From contig NZ_JACIEE010000005.1 of the NCBI RefSeq assembly GCF_014196765.1, positions 372,001 to 436,000 of the forward strand: a stretch of 64,000 nt of DNA, in the 5' to 3' direction. Position numbers and translations under genes: made by a program. Below are positions 28,586 to 36,734 of this stretch, piece after piece (the first letter of the stretch is position 1; each line of letters begins with the position of its first letter). The notes below the pieces were generated by a model. That model was not told the DNA's origin and did not search any database. It saw nothing but the letters and a program-made list of their open reading frames with translations. The stretch comes from Mycoplana azooxidifex. GTDB lineage: Bacteria > Pseudomonadota > Alphaproteobacteria > Rhizobiales > Rhizobiaceae.

Positions 28586-29388
28586 GAGAGCGTGTAGAGC
28601 TTGTCGTTGGAATGATAGGCCTTGTCGGCTGCCTGCCGGACCGCATCGGAATGCTGGTAGAGTTCCACCAGCTTCTTCAGCAGCGGGTCGTCCTTGCGAT
28701 CCTCCTTGACGGTAAAGAGGATGGCGAAGCGGAGATCGTCGATGCCTGAATAGAGCAGCCCCGAGCCGGGATCGAAGAGACCCGACGCCGCTATGAAATG
28801 CGGATAGCCGAGCGCCAGGTCGACATCGCCGGTGACGCGGGCCAGTTGCGGCCCCTCCACCTCGGTAAAGCTCAGGTTCCTGGGGTTCTCGACGATGTCG
28901 TCGAGCGTGCCCTGGAAGCCGACGCCCTCGCGCAGCTTGATCAGCCCGGCCTTCTCGATCAGAAGCAGTCCGCGGCCCTGGTTCACCGGATCGTTGGCGA
29001 TCGCGACGGTTCCGTCCTGCGGGATTTCGTCGAAGCTCTTGTGCTTCTGGGAATAGAGACCGATGTTTGCGAGAATCCCCGCCCCGACATCGGTGAGCTT
29101 GTAGCCGCGATCCTTGATCGCATTGTCGAGGAACGGCCGGTGCTGGAAATAGTTGACGTCGATGTCGCCGGCATCCAGCGCGACGTTCGGCGTGGTCCAG
29201 TCGGTGAACTCCACCGCCTCGATATCGATGCCTGCCGCCTTCGCTTCGGGGACAAGCGCCTCGATGGTCTCGGCATAGGCGCCGGGCACCACGCCGACCT
29301 TGATGGTCTCGGCATGAGCGGCGGTCGTGAAGGACGTTGTCAAGGTCAGGGCCAATGCCGCAACGGCACTGAGGGTGGCTCGTTTCAT
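28573..29388 (-). CDS. metQ: MetQ/NlpA-family substrate-binding protein (copy 1)
   Basis: The start is ATG 29388, giving 271 residues with a Sec signal ending near 'TTAAHA'; no lipobox cysteine is visible, so it is probably a soluble periplasmic protein. '[20 protein letters not shown]' then '[11 protein letters not shown]', and '[20 protein letters not shown]', define the NlpA/MetQ family. It precedes metN and follows a paralogue (29440-30294), with which it shares the same motifs but moderate identity. Confidence 0.88.
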   Translation of the reverse strand: MKRATLSAVAALALTLTTSFTTAAHAETIKVGVVPGAYAETIEALVPEAKAAGIDIEAVEFTDWTTPNVALDAGDIDVNYFQHRPFLDNAIKDRGYKLTDVGAGILANIGLYSQKHKSFDEIPQDGTVAIANDPVNQGRGLLLIEKAGLIKLREGVGFQGTLDDIVENPRNLSFTEVEGPQLARVTGDVDLALGYPHFIAASGLFDPGSGLLYSGIDDLRFAILFTVKEDRKDDPLLKKLVELYQHSDAVRQAADKAYHSNDKLYTLSWQR

Positions 29389-29439
29389 GTCAGTTTCCCG
29401 CAAGAAGAGTTGATGTGAAGGGGCGAGGGGACAGGCGCG

Positions 29440-30294
29440 TCAGTTGACCGACGCGCCCTCCGTCCACGGAAGGCTGTAGAGCTTGTTGTCGTCGGCAAAG
29501 GACTTGTGGATCTGGGCCTTCACCGCGTCGGAGCCCTGGTAGATCTCGACGAAACGGCGGACGAGCGGATCGTCCGCATTGTCCTCGCGCGTGACGAAAC
29601 GGATCGCGAACTTGAGGTCGTCGATCCCCGAATAGAGGAGGGCCTGGCCGGCCACGTCCGGCTTGCCGGCATTGACGTAGTGCGCCGGATACCCTTGCGC
29701 GAGATCGACGTCGTCCAGCGCCCGCACCAACTGCGGCCCCTCGATCTCGACGAATTGCAGCTCGCGTTGGTTCTCGGCGATGTCGTCGAGCGTCCCCTGC
29801 GAGCCCACGCCGTCGCGGAGCTTGATGAGCCCTGCGCGTTCGAGAAGCAGCAATCCCCGCCCCTGGTTGACGGGATCGCTCGCCACGCCGACGCGGCCGC
29901 CTTGCGGCAGGTCGCCGAAGCTCTTGAACTTCGAGGAGTAGAGACCGAGGTTTGGAAGAAGGCCGACGGCAACGCTCTTCAGCTTGTAGCCGGTCTCGGC
30001 AACGGCATTGTCGAGGAAGGCCTGGTGCTGGAAGTAGTTGACGTCGAGGTCGCCGGCATTGAGCGCGACATTCGGCGTCGTCCAGTCCGTGAACTCGATG
30101 ACCTTCACGTCGAGGCCCTGGCTGCGGGCTTCCGTGGCTGCGACCTCGATCGAATCCGCCAGCGATCCCGGCGTCACGCCGATCGTCAGGGTTTCGGCCA
30201 AGGCGACCCCCGCGGTCAGCGAAAGCGCCAGTGCGATCGTACCGATGCCCGAAATCCGCTTCGCCATCCTGGCGGCAAGTGTTGTGCGAGCCAT
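29440..30294 (-). CDS. metQ: MetQ/NlpA-family substrate-binding protein (copy 2)
   Basis: This 284-residue protein starts at ATG 30294 (GGAG 8 nt upstream). It has a Sec signal ending near 'GVALA', and '[20 protein letters not shown]' and '[18 protein letters not shown]' match the adjacent copy. It is the first gene of the sulfur operon. Two binding proteins for one MetNI pair imply that the importer accepts at least two ligands. Confidence 0.88.
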   Translation of the reverse strand: MARTTLAARMAKRISGIGTIALALSLTAGVALAETLTIGVTPGSLADSIEVAATEARSQGLDVKVIEFTDWTTPNVALNAGDLDVNYFQHQAFLDNAVAETGYKLKSVAVGLLPNLGLYSSKFKSFGDLPQGGRVGVASDPVNQGRGLLLLERAGLIKLRDGVGSQGTLDDIAENQRELQFVEIEGPQLVRALDDVDLAQGYPAHYVNAGKPDVAGQALLYSGIDDLKFAIRFVTREDNADDPLVRRFVEIYQGSDAVKAQIHKSFADDNKLYSLPWTEGASVN

Positions 30295-30355
30295 TTGATC
30301 GTCTCCGTGGTTGTCGGGCGAGGTCGGCGCCCAAGGTTGAACGGGATATTAATTG

Positions 30356-30370
30356 ATATAATCCATAAAA
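30356..30370 (-). promoter_or_regulatory. 15-bp sulfur-region promoter element, leftward copy
   Basis: On the minus strand this reads TTTTATGGATTATAT, identical over 15 bp to 30625-30639 on the plus strand. It ends 61 nt before the metQ copy 2 start codon. It could be a regulator-binding site or an unusual promoter core. Confidence 0.55.
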
Positions 30371-30624
30371 ACAGTGTTCTTCTTTTCGAAATTCCGCCCC
30401 GGAGTGGAATTCCGTTTCCGGAATGTCCGGCCGGAAGTGCCTGTAACCGCCGCGGGCCTCCGCCGTTCCCGACACCGCAGTGACGTCGACTGCGCGCCGA
30501 TCGGATGCGATCGAAAGCAGGGCAGATCCCGTTCCCACCCCGCTCGCGTTCTGCTTCCGACGATGGAGTACGCAAAATCAATCGCAGCCAGCCCGCGATA
30601 TTGAGACGAAATTTTCTCTACTAA

Positions 30625-30639
30625 TTTTATGGATTATAT
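30625..30639 (+). promoter_or_regulatory. 15-bp sulfur-region promoter element, rightward copy
   Basis: TTTTATGGATTATAT is the exact inverted partner of 30356-30370. It ends 59 nt before the tauA start codon, almost the same distance as on the other side. Confidence 0.55.
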
Positions 30640-30698
30640 AGCTTCATTGTCGACCCGAGGGCAATCGTCGGGCAACGGATCAGATTGAGGAGAGGAAC

Positions 30699-31703
30699 AT
30701 GAACATCACCCGCAGGACCCTGTTGGCGGCAACGGCCGCCCTTGCCCTGACCGCCCATATCCAGCCGGCAACCGCCGAAGACGTGACGCTCAACATCGGC
30801 TACCAGCCGATCGTCGAGCCCTCGCGCGTCCCCCAGGCCGACGGCACCTATGAGAAGGTCACCGGCGCAAAGATCAACTGGCAGAAGTTCGATGGCGGCG
30901 CGGACGTGATCGCGGCGATCGCATCCGGCTCGCTCGACATCGGCTATGTCGGCTCCTCGCCGCTCGCCGCCGCTGCGAGCCGCGAACTGCCGGTCGAAAC
31001 CATCTTCGTCGTCGGCCTGATCAGCGAGGCCGAGGCGCTGGCGGTCAAATCGGTCGCAAAGCCGGAGGAACTCGCCGGCAAGAAGATCGCAACCCCCTTC
31101 GTCTCCACGGCCCACTACAGCCTGCTCACCGCGCTCAAGCACTGGAAGGTCGATCCGAAATCCGTCGAAATCCTCAACCTGCGCCCGCCGGAGATCGCAG
31201 CCGCCTGGGAACGCGGCGACATTGACGGCGCCTATGTCTGGGATCCCGTCCTGGCCCAGTTGAAGAAGTCGGGCACGGTGCTTGCGACCTCGGCAGACGT
31301 CGCCGACTGGGGCGGCCCGACCTTCGATGCCTGGATCGTCAGCAAGACGTTCGCGGAGGAGCATCCGGACGTGGTCACCGCCTTCGTCAAGGTGACCGGC
31401 GACGCCACCGCCGCCTATCGCGCCAACCCGGACGCCTGGAATGCAGGCTCGCCGGAGGCCGAGAAAATTGCCCGCCTGACCGGCGCCAAGCAGGAAGAGG
31501 TCCCTGCCCTGCTCAAGGGTTACATCTTCCCGACGCTGGAGGAGCAGGCCGGCGAAGCCCTCCTCGGCGGCGGCACCGCCAAGGCTGTCTCGGACACGTC
31601 AGCGTTCCTGCTCGAGCAGGGCAAGATCCCCGCAGCCCTCTCCGACTATTCGCCTTACATCTCCGCCCGGTGGGTCACCGATGCGGCCAAGCTTGCCTAC
31701 TGA
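30699..31703 (+). CDS. tauA: Taurine-type ABC transporter substrate-binding protein
   Basis: This 334-residue protein starts at ATG 30699 (GAGGAG upstream). Signal peptide 'ITRRTLLAATAALALTAHI' has a twin-arginine-like look. The mature part shows TauA-type segments: 'INWQKFDGGADVIAAIASGS', 'DIGYVGSSPLAAAASRELP' and 'GAYVWDPVLAQL'. It should bind taurine or a related sulfonate in the periplasm. tauB and tauC follow, but no tauD dioxygenase is present in the window. Confidence 0.88.
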   Translation: MNITRRTLLAATAALALTAHIQPATAEDVTLNIGYQPIVEPSRVPQADGTYEKVTGAKINWQKFDGGADVIAAIASGSLDIGYVGSSPLAAAASRELPVETIFVVGLISEAEALAVKSVAKPEELAGKKIATPFVSTAHYSLLTALKHWKVDPKSVEILNLRPPEIAAAWERGDIDGAYVWDPVLAQLKKSGTVLATSADVADWGGPTFDAWIVSKTFAEEHPDVVTAFVKVTGDATAAYRANPDAWNAGSPEAEKIARLTGAKQEEVPALLKGYIFPTLEEQAGEALLGGGTAKAVSDTSAFLLEQGKIPAALSDYSPYISARWVTDAAKLAY

Positions 31704-31817
31704 GGCACCACCCGTCCTGCGGCGGACCGGCGACCCGGGCGTGCGAAAGCGCGATCGGGTCGCCATTTCCGCCGGGGTGCGCAACCGCCAGAACGAGCCC
31801 GCATAAGGAAGACCGCC

Positions 31818-32627
31818 ATGAGCATCCTGTCGTTTCGAGACGTGTCTCTCCGCTATCCGCAGCGGCCGGGGCTTCGTTCTGCCGCCGGCGACAATCTTGT
31901 GCTGGACAGCATCAACCTGCAGGTCTCCTCGCACGAACTCGTAGCGATCATCGGCCGGTCCGGATCCGGCAAGACGAGCCTCTTGAACCTTGCAGCCGGC
32001 TTCATCCTTCCGACGTCCGGCACGATTGCCGTCGACGGCGAACCGATCAGGGGCCCCGGCGCCGACCGCGCGGTCGTGTTCCAGGACGACGCGCTCTACC
32101 CTTGGCTCGACGCGCGCGACAACGTCGGCTTTCCGTTGAAACTGAAGGGCGTGCCGCGCGCCGAACGCCACGAGCGGGCGCGACAACTGCTGGAACTGGT
32201 CGGGCTCGGCGAAGCCGGCGACCGCCACATCTGGGAACTGTCGGGCGGCATGCGCCAGCGTGTCGGCATCGCCCGGGCACTGGCCGCCGAACCGCGCTTC
32301 CTCCTGCTCGACGAACCGCTGGGGGCGCTCGACGCGCTGACCCGTTCGCGCATGCAGGAGTTCCTGCTGCGCATCCAGAGCCGCAGCGGCGCCGGCGCAG
32401 TCCTCATCACCCACAGCATCGACGAGGCCCTGATCCTTGCCTCGCGCGTGCTGGTGCTCTCGCCCAATCCCGGCCGGCTGACCGCCGAGATCGAGGCCGG
32501 TTTCAGCAGCGAGATCCTGGCAGGCACACCGATCGAGCGCATCAAGGCGTCGCCCTTGTTCAAGCGCCTGCATGACGGCCTGACGAGCCTGATCCATTCG
32601 CTCCCCAACGAGGAGGCCGCCGCATGA
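31818..32627 (+). CDS. tauB: Taurine-type ABC transporter ATPase
   Basis: This 269-residue NBD has Walker A 'IIGRSGSGKTSLLNLAAGF', signature '[15 protein letters not shown]' and Walker B 'FLLLDEPLGALDALTRSRMQ'. The switch His lies in 'LITHSIDEAL', as in TauB/SsuB. It lies 114 nt after tauA and overlaps tauC by 4 nt. It energises sulfonate uptake. Confidence 0.9.
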   Translation: MSILSFRDVSLRYPQRPGLRSAAGDNLVLDSINLQVSSHELVAIIGRSGSGKTSLLNLAAGFILPTSGTIAVDGEPIRGPGADRAVVFQDDALYPWLDARDNVGFPLKLKGVPRAERHERARQLLELVGLGEAGDRHIWELSGGMRQRVGIARALAAEPRFLLLDEPLGALDALTRSRMQEFLLRIQSRSGAGAVLITHSIDEALILASRVLVLSPNPGRLTAEIEAGFSSEILAGTPIERIKASPLFKRLHDGLTSLIHSLPNEEAAA

Positions 32628-33511
32628 CGCTCTTTACCGAACTTCGCCCCCTGTCACGGCTGTCCGACGGGGACGAGGACGGACGCGCCGGCGACGAAGC
32701 GCCCCTTCGCGCCAGGGCAGCGCCCGCGACCGCCTCCACGGCAAGGCCCGTCCCGACCGCAGTAATCTCCGCGATCACCGTCCTCGTCATCCTCGGGCTC
32801 TGGAGCCTCGCCTCGGCCCATGCGCTGGTGTCGCCCGTCTTTCTTCCCTCGCCCCGTCAGGTGCTGGTCGCAGCATACGGCCTGGTCGTCACCGGCTTTG
32901 TCGACGCGACGCTTGCCGAACACGTGGGCGCGAGCCTCTACCGCATCTTCGGCGCCCTGATCGCATCGATCCTGATCGGCATTCCGGCGGGGCTGGCGAT
33001 CGCGACGAGCCGCGTCGGTCGCGGCATACTCGACCCGATCGTCGAGTTCCTGCGCCCCCTGCCGCCGCTGGCCTATCTGCCGCTGGTCATCATCTGGGTC
33101 GGCATCGGCGAGGCCTCGAAGATCACCGTCATCGCGCTCGCCATGCTGCCCTCGATCATCCTTTCGACGTCGGCGGGCGTGCGGTCCGTCTCGAAGGACC
33201 ACGTCAACGCGGCGCGATCGCTCGGCGCGACCCCGCGTCAGGTGCTCGGCCAGGTCGTCCTGCCGAGCGCCGTCCCGTCGATCCTCACCGGCATCCGTAT
33301 CGCCCTCGGCGCCGGCTGGACGACGTTGGTCGCTGCCGAACTGGTCGCGGCGACGAGCGGCATCGGCTTCATGATCCAGTCGGCCGCCCAGTTCCTGGTT
33401 ACCGATATCGTCATCGCCGGCATCGTCGTGATCGCGCTGATTGCGATCGTCTTCGAATATGTCGCCCGCCTGATAGAGCGACGCCTCGTTCCCTGGGCGT
33501 CGCATCGCTGA
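32624..33511 (+). CDS. tauC: Taurine-type ABC transporter permease
   Basis: This 295-residue inner-membrane protein has a long cytoplasmic N-terminus (about 45 residues) before the first span. It has the TauC/SsuC EAA loop 'HVNAARSLGATPRQVLGQVV' and six predicted hydrophobic segments. It is translationally coupled to tauB (ATGA). Confidence 0.9.
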   Translation: MTLFTELRPLSRLSDGDEDGRAGDEAPLRARAAPATASTARPVPTAVISAITVLVILGLWSLASAHALVSPVFLPSPRQVLVAAYGLVVTGFVDATLAEHVGASLYRIFGALIASILIGIPAGLAIATSRVGRGILDPIVEFLRPLPPLAYLPLVIIWVGIGEASKITVIALAMLPSIILSTSAGVRSVSKDHVNAARSLGATPRQVLGQVVLPSAVPSILTGIRIALGAGWTTLVAAELVAATSGIGFMIQSAAQFLVTDIVIAGIVVIALIAIVFEYVARLIERRLVPWASHR

Positions 33512-33527
33512 GGCGTGCGCGGGCTCG

Positions 33528-34145
33528 CTAGAGGGCCGCGACCAGGTGAGGCCATACCTCGATCGAGCCCCGGTAGATCATGTGCAGGGCGACGTAGAGG
33601 ATGAGTGCCAGACCGATATAGGCGATCCAGTGGTAGCGGTTGAGGAGCCGCGCAATGTAGTTTGCCGCAATGCCCATCATCGCGATCGAAAGGATCAGCC
33701 CGATGACGAGAACGGTGGGATGTTCGCGGGCCGCACCGGCAACCGCCAGCACGTTGTCGAGAGACATCGATACGTCCGCGATGACGATCTGGGTGGCAGC
33801 CTGGAGAAACGTCTTCTTGTGTGTGACGATGCCGTTGCCTTCCTGCTCGTCCATTCCCGCGGCAGCACGCAGCTCGCGCCACATCTTCCAGCACACCCAA
33901 AGCAGGAGAATACCGCCGGCCAGCAGCAGGCCGATGATGTCGAGCAATTGAACGGTGACGCTCGCGAGCGCGATGCGCAGAACGGTCGCGGCCAGGATAC
34001 CGACGAGTATGGCCTTCCGTCGCTGCTCCAGCGGCAGGCCGGCAGCCGCCAGGCCGATGACGACCGCGTTGTCGCCGGCGAGCACCAGGTCGATCATGAT
34101 GACCTGAAGGAGAGCCAGGAACCCGGCCGATGTGAAAATTTCCAT
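33528..34145 (-). CDS. TerC/YjbE-family integral membrane protein
   Basis: The start is ATG 34145 (GAGG 8 nt upstream), giving 205 residues; the open frame to 34205 is longer but unsupported. About six or seven hydrophobic spans are present. The family marks are 'MIDLVLAGDNAVVIGLA' and 'IVIADVSMSLDNVLAVAGAA', each with the conserved Asp that is thought to handle a metal ion. YjbE/TerC proteins are linked to manganese export or metal loading at the membrane. It converges with tauC with a 16-nt gap and has no functional tie to it. Confidence 0.82.
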   Translation of the reverse strand: MEIFTSAGFLALLQVIMIDLVLAGDNAVVIGLAAAGLPLEQRRKAILVGILAATVLRIALASVTVQLLDIIGLLLAGGILLLWVCWKMWRELRAAAGMDEQEGNGIVTHKKTFLQAATQIVIADVSMSLDNVLAVAGAAREHPTVLVIGLILSIAMMGIAANYIARLLNRYHWIAYIGLALILYVALHMIYRGSIEVWPHLVAAL

Positions 34146-34514
34146 GATTTGCGCCTCAAGGTGAAATGCCGGGAGGGAGCAGTAACGGCGCTGCCGGGCT
34201 CGCACAAGTGAGGTTCTGCCACACTCTGCCGCAATGTGACCGGTGCGAGCCGGTGACCGCCGCGATCATCACGTAAGCAACGGTAGCCGGGTAATCGCCT
34301 CCGACCGGGGCGAGCCGCGACCGGGAGCGCGACAGCAATTCCCCCTCAGTGCCGGGAGAAACGCATCAGGCTCCTGCAACCAATCCGCGCAAACTGGCGC
34401 CGCGAACCACCATGTCGGTCTCAGTACCGAATGAATCGGAGCGCGCCGGTATCGTTGCCTATCTCCAGAGCCTGGCCGCGTCCGTTTGATGCGACGGCAC
34501 GGGGCGTTGCCCTG
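34146..34514. other. 369-bp gap upstream of TerC-like gene
   Basis: The left part is the TerC leader: on the minus strand it has GGGGGAATTGC, several GC-rich stems and GGTCGGAGGCGATTACC. These are loosely reminiscent of a structured leader such as yybP-ykoY, but not a confident match. The right part contains the plus-strand reading frame described separately (34355-34489). No other gene is seen. Confidence 0.4.
34355..34489 (+). pseudogene. Possible remnant of a cytochrome c C-terminus
   Basis: A plus-strand frame ends 'TTMSVSVPNESERAGIVAYL' followed by QSLAASV and TGA at 34489. This resembles the C-terminal helix of small c-type cytochromes (TxM...V....DR..IIAYL), including a methionine that could be the haem ligand. 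No CxxCH haem motif and no start with a ribosome site lie upstream, so if real it is a decayed tail. Chance similarity is possible. Confidence 0.28.
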
Positions 34515-35219
34515 TCACTCTGGCGACTTGGCCCTCGGGCGGGCGATATCGTTGGAGCCTTCGGCCTCCGGCCCATGGCCGTAGCTCATGCGCTTCATCT
34601 GCGCGATCACCCGCTCCATCTCGTCGTCCGGCAGGATCGGCGGCTCGCCGAGGGTCAGCGCCTGCACGTACATGCGCGACAGCGTCTCCACCTCGATCGC
34701 AAGCCACAGCGCGTGCTCCAGCGTGTTGCCGAGCGAAATCTGGCCATGCTGGCCGAGCAGGCAGGCGAGCCGCCCGTCGAGCGCCTTCAATGCTGCATCG
34801 GAAAGTGCCTGCGTACCGAAGGTCGCATATTCGGCGCAGCGGATCGTCGTGCCGCCGGCGACGCCGGTCATGTAGTGGAAGCTCGGGATCGTCTTGTGAT
34901 GACAGGCGAGCGTCGTCGCATAGATCGAGTGGCAGTGCAGCACGACGTCGATATCGGTCCGGTTCTTCAGGATATCGCGGTGGAAGCGCCATTCCGACGA
35001 GGGGCGATGGCCGGCATAGGAGCCGTCGAAATCCATCTCCACCAGATCCTCCGGCGTCATCGTGTCATAGGGCATCGAGGACGGCGTGACGAGGAAGCCA
35101 TTGCCGGTGCGCACGGAAAGATTGCCGGCGGTGCCCTGGTTGATGCCGCTCGAATTCATGCGGCGGCAGGTTTCCAGCATCTGGCGACGCAGGGTGGCGA
35201 TATCGGTCGTGTCGGTCAT
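34515..35219 (-). CDS. Class II aldolase (FucA/AraD family)
   Basis: This 234-residue protein has the zinc-ligand and acid/base pattern of L-fuculose/L-rhamnulose-phosphate aldolases: 'NQGTAGNLSVR', 'SSEWRFHRDI', the HxH in 'VVLHCHSIYATTLAC', and a third His in 'LLGQHGQISLG'. It would cleave a ketose 1-phosphate into DHAP and a hydroxyaldehyde. Its ATG overlaps the kinase stop by 4 nt. It is the last gene of the leftward sugar operon. Which ketose phosphate it cleaves is unknown. Confidence 0.87.
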   Translation of the reverse strand: MTDTTDIATLRRQMLETCRRMNSSGINQGTAGNLSVRTGNGFLVTPSSMPYDTMTPEDLVEMDFDGSYAGHRPSSEWRFHRDILKNRTDIDVVLHCHSIYATTLACHHKTIPSFHYMTGVAGGTTIRCAEYATFGTQALSDAALKALDGRLACLLGQHGQISLGNTLEHALWLAIEVETLSRMYVQALTLGEPPILPDDEMERVIAQMKRMSYGHGPEAEGSNDIARPRAKSPE

Positions 35220-36670
35220 GTCCTTGCCTTTCGGGACGGTACGGATGAGGGGAACTGGCAGTGGACCGCCTCGCGCCAGCGTGCGCGATAGGCGCCGAGC
35301 AAGGCCGCAGCACCGGGAAGCGGATCAGGACGCTCCAGCGCGAGGCTGTCGCGCGCCCGGCTGGAACCATGGGAGGCAAGCAGCGCCGTGCCGGTCGCCA
35401 CGCCATAGGCGTCGAGATTGAAGAGCGTTTCGCCGCCGCCCCGGAACGCCGAGACCAATCGCGCGTAGAGCGGCTCGCGCAGGTAGCTGCCGTCGAGCAC
35501 GGCGCGGTCCTTCGCCTGAAGCGCATCGAGGCACTCCACAGTCAGGAGCGCCATATAGAGGGTCGCGAGCGCCTTGCGCTGGGCAGCCGTTTCCGGCGGC
35601 GGCCCGACGATCTTGCCGCGTCCGGCGCTGCCTGGAAAGAAGCCGTCATCGGCGCCGAAGGTCGGCAGCGCCATCGTGCCGCGCTCAACGAGGCGAAGCG
35701 CCAGGGCGAGGTCGACCGGTTCCCTGTCCGTCTCGCCCGCCACATGGGAGAATTCCCGCCCCCCCATGGTCAGCGCGCCGGCGACGGGATTGCGGAATAC
35801 ATCGCTGTTGATCGTCATACCGCTTTCTTCCCTCACGCTGTCGAGCGGCGTGGCGGCGCTCATGCCGACGATCCAGGTTCCGGTGGAAACCACCGCCGCA
35901 TCGGCAAGGCCCGCGGCCTGGTAGCGGTAGAAGTTGGCGCTGCTGTCGTGGATGCCGGTCAGCACCCGCAAGCCGCTCGGCAGGCCGAAACGCGCGGCGA
36001 GCACAGGGCGTACCGTGCCGAGGCTCGCCCAGGCGGGAACGAATTCCGGCATCAGCCGCTGCCAGCCGCGCGCGGTGACGATCGGTGCGGGGCGGGCATC
36101 CGGCGTGTTCCAGAGATGGGATTGCGCACCGCGGCTCGTCGCCTCCGCCGCTGCAACGCCCGTCAGCCTGAAGGCCCAGTACTGCGGCGAGCAGAGGAAC
36201 CAGCGGGCGCGGGCGAAGCGCTCCGGCTCAGCGGTCTCCATCCAGAGCAACTGCCGGGCCTGATGGGTCGCCCCGTGCATGATCATGCTGCCGCGGTCGC
36301 GGAAGGAGCCGGCCAGTGGCCGATAGGCGCGATCGATCGCGTCGGGCAACGGCTGTTCGTAGTCGATCATCGGCAAGGCCACGCCACAGCCGTCATCCGG
36401 GTCCGGCCCGACGAGCACGGCGCCGGATCCATGGCCGGTGGCGACGAAGGTATCGAGCGGATGGCGGCGGGAAAGGGGTGCTAGGCCACTGAACACCCAG
36501 TCGCCGATCCCTTCGAGATCATGGTGGCGCCAGGGCGGACCGGACCGGACGGCATTGGCGACCGAGAGCGTCTCCGCGATCACGCCGTCGCGGGTGACAG
36601 CACTGAGCTTGATATTGGTCTTGCCGATATCGAGCACGGCAACAGTTGCGGCGAACGCATCAGCGGGCAA
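35216..36670 (-). CDS. FGGY-family ketose kinase (rhamnulokinase/fuculokinase-like)
   Basis: The start is TTG 36670 with GGGAG 7 nt upstream; the alternative GTG at 36694 lies inside a hairpin. It gives 484 residues. 'VAVLDIGKTNIKLSAVTRDG' is the phosphate loop, 'TGIHDSSANFYRYQA' holds the likely catalytic Asp, and 'VVSTGTWIVGMS' follows. It phosphorylates a ketose for the class II aldolase that overlaps it. The family alone does not give the sugar. Confidence 0.85.
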   Translation of the reverse strand: MPADAFAATVAVLDIGKTNIKLSAVTRDGVIAETLSVANAVRSGPPWRHHDLEGIGDWVFSGLAPLSRRHPLDTFVATGHGSGAVLVGPDPDDGCGVALPMIDYEQPLPDAIDRAYRPLAGSFRDRGSMIMHGATHQARQLLWMETAEPERFARARWFLCSPQYWAFRLTGVAAAEATSRGAQSHLWNTPDARPAPIVTARGWQRLMPEFVPAWASLGTVRPVLAARFGLPSGLRVLTGIHDSSANFYRYQAAGLADAAVVSTGTWIVGMSAATPLDSVREESGMTINSDVFRNPVAGALTMGGREFSHVAGETDREPVDLALALRLVERGTMALPTFGADDGFFPGSAGRGKIVGPPPETAAQRKALATLYMALLTVECLDALQAKDRAVLDGSYLREPLYARLVSAFRGGGETLFNLDAYGVATGTALLASHGSSRARDSLALERPDPLPGAAALLGAYRARWREAVHCQFPSSVPSRKART

Positions 36671-36688
36671 GATGCACTCCCTTCCTAT

Positions 36689-36725
36689 GCCCACATTCCC
36701 GGCTCGCCGGGAATGTGGGCTTTTT
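36689..36725 (+). terminator. Perfect 15-bp hairpin with T-run, reading on the plus strand
   Basis: GCCCACATTCCCGGC pairs with GCCGGGAATGTGGGC around a 2-nt loop (36689-36720) and is followed by TTTTT (36721-36725). It is a textbook intrinsic terminator on the plus strand, although both flanking genes are on the minus strand. On the minus strand the hairpin lacks a T-run and lies between the epimerase stop and the kinase start. Confidence 0.7.
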
Positions 36726-36734
36726 GCTCCCGGA

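Larger units (their letters stand above)
30295..30698. promoter_or_regulatory. 404-bp divergent control region of the organosulfur genes
   Basis: This region separates the leftward metQ operon from rightward tauABC. Most of it is GC-rich with no gene. Two AT-rich islands, at about 30345-30390 and 30601-30645, hold the shared 15-bp element described separately. The symmetry suggests two promoters under one regulator; no regulator gene is adjacent. Confidence 0.55.
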
